A stretch of 6,450 nt of DNA from JBHJGU01 sp050331475 (lineage in GTDB: Bacteria; Pseudomonadota; Alphaproteobacteria; Caulobacterales; Maricaulaceae): NCBI GenBank assembly GCA_050331475.1, contig JBHJGU010000014.1, forward strand, positions 1-6,450, in the 5' to 3' direction. The notes beneath the pieces are model-generated. The model was not told the origin of the DNA. It was given only the letters and a program-made list of their open reading frames with translations, and did no database searches. This document shows, in pieces, positions 6,280 to 6,450 of the stretch. A program made the position numbers and the translations under genes. Each line of letters opens with the position of its first letter. Position 1 is the stretch's first letter.

Positions 6280-6450
6280 TTACGCTGCGGGGCCGTCAAC
6301 CGTGACGCCCGCGGCTCGCAGCCGCGCCATGGCGCCGTCATTGCCCAACCAATCGTCTACGGGAACGACAGCGAGCCGCACGCCCGGCTGAGCCAAGCGG
6401 TCGTTGAGCGCCTCGACCCAAAGTTCAGCGACGTCGACCTCATCTAACGA
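6280..6450 (-). CDS. C-terminal fragment of an unidentified protein, runs off right edge
   Basis: On the minus strand a frame is open from the right edge to a TAA at 6282-6280, giving 56 codons. The reading, from SLDEVDVAELWVEAL through GVRLAVVPVDDWLGNDG to GVTVDGPAA, has a natural helix-strand-helix pattern. Third codon positions are GC-rich like the neighbouring genes, and the composition is protein-like, unlike the plus-strand frames here. It ends 13 bases after the convergent chemoreceptor stop. I do not recognise the family: the fragment alone (VRLAVVPVDDWL strand, then MARLRAAGVTV helix-strand) could end a small alpha/beta domain. The start and most of the gene are outside the window. 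Confidence 0.6.
   Translation of the reverse strand, partial: SLDEVDVAELWVEALNDRLAQPGVRLAVVPVDDWLGNDGAMARLRAAGVTVDGPAA
6310..6335. repeat. Adjacent inverted repeat and 12-bp palindrome
   Basis: CGCGGCT (6310-6316) and AGCCGCG (6320-6326) form a perfect 7-bp stem with a 3-base loop. It overlaps the perfect palindrome GCGCCATGGCGC at 6324-6335. Both lie inside the C-terminal codons of the minus-strand gene, about 44 bases after the chemoreceptor stop. There is no T-run, so neither is a typical intrinsic terminator, though the hairpin could still stall or protect the 3' end of the chemoreceptor transcript. Confidence 0.35.

Noticed and set aside
6217..6447. Plus-strand open frame of 76 codons at the right end
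   Set aside because: It overlaps the conserved chemoreceptor C-terminus in another frame, its translation has no recognisable pattern, and it conflicts with the more protein-like minus-strand frame.

Overview
The window is high-GC DNA, apart from two AT-richer intergenic gaps, and looks like an alphaproteobacterial chromosome. The lineage call is inference. It rests on the style of the chemoreceptor (a DEMGDMARAVAVF-type HAMP region and no C-terminal CheR/CheB-tethering pentapeptide), Gram-negative envelope proteins with Sec signal peptides, and a porin ending in an outer-membrane C-terminal phenylalanine.

Layout from left to right. (1) The 3' 2.4 kb of a large plus-strand gene encodes a BNR/Asp-box beta-propeller protein of the sortilin/VPS10-like family often labelled 'glycosyl hydrolase'. 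Its start lies outside the window. It is closed by a clear rho-independent terminator. (2) A 301-bp AT-rich gap holds that terminator, an inverted repeat enclosing two 7-bp direct repeats in 11-bp register, and a pyrimidine-rich leader. (3) A plus-strand cluster follows: a coiled-coil outer-membrane porin (2701-3990), a 150-residue PstS-like periplasmic substrate-binding protein 17 bases after it (4008-4460), and, after a 126-bp gap, a transmembrane methyl-accepting chemotaxis protein (4587-6266). (4) A minus-strand gene enters from the right edge. Only its last 56 codons are present. It converges on the chemoreceptor with a 13-bp gap.

Porin and binding protein are almost certainly co-transcribed. 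The chemoreceptor could be on the same transcript, because no terminator is visible in between, or on its own. A coherent but unproven reading is that the porin admits a small solute, possibly an anion such as phosphate, the binding protein captures it in the periplasm, and the chemoreceptor couples its presence to motility. No ABC permease or ATPase is present, so the small binding protein may not serve a transporter. No RNA genes, insertion sequences or CRISPR arrays were seen. No individual gene looks like a wholly new family, apart from the unidentified minus-strand fragment.
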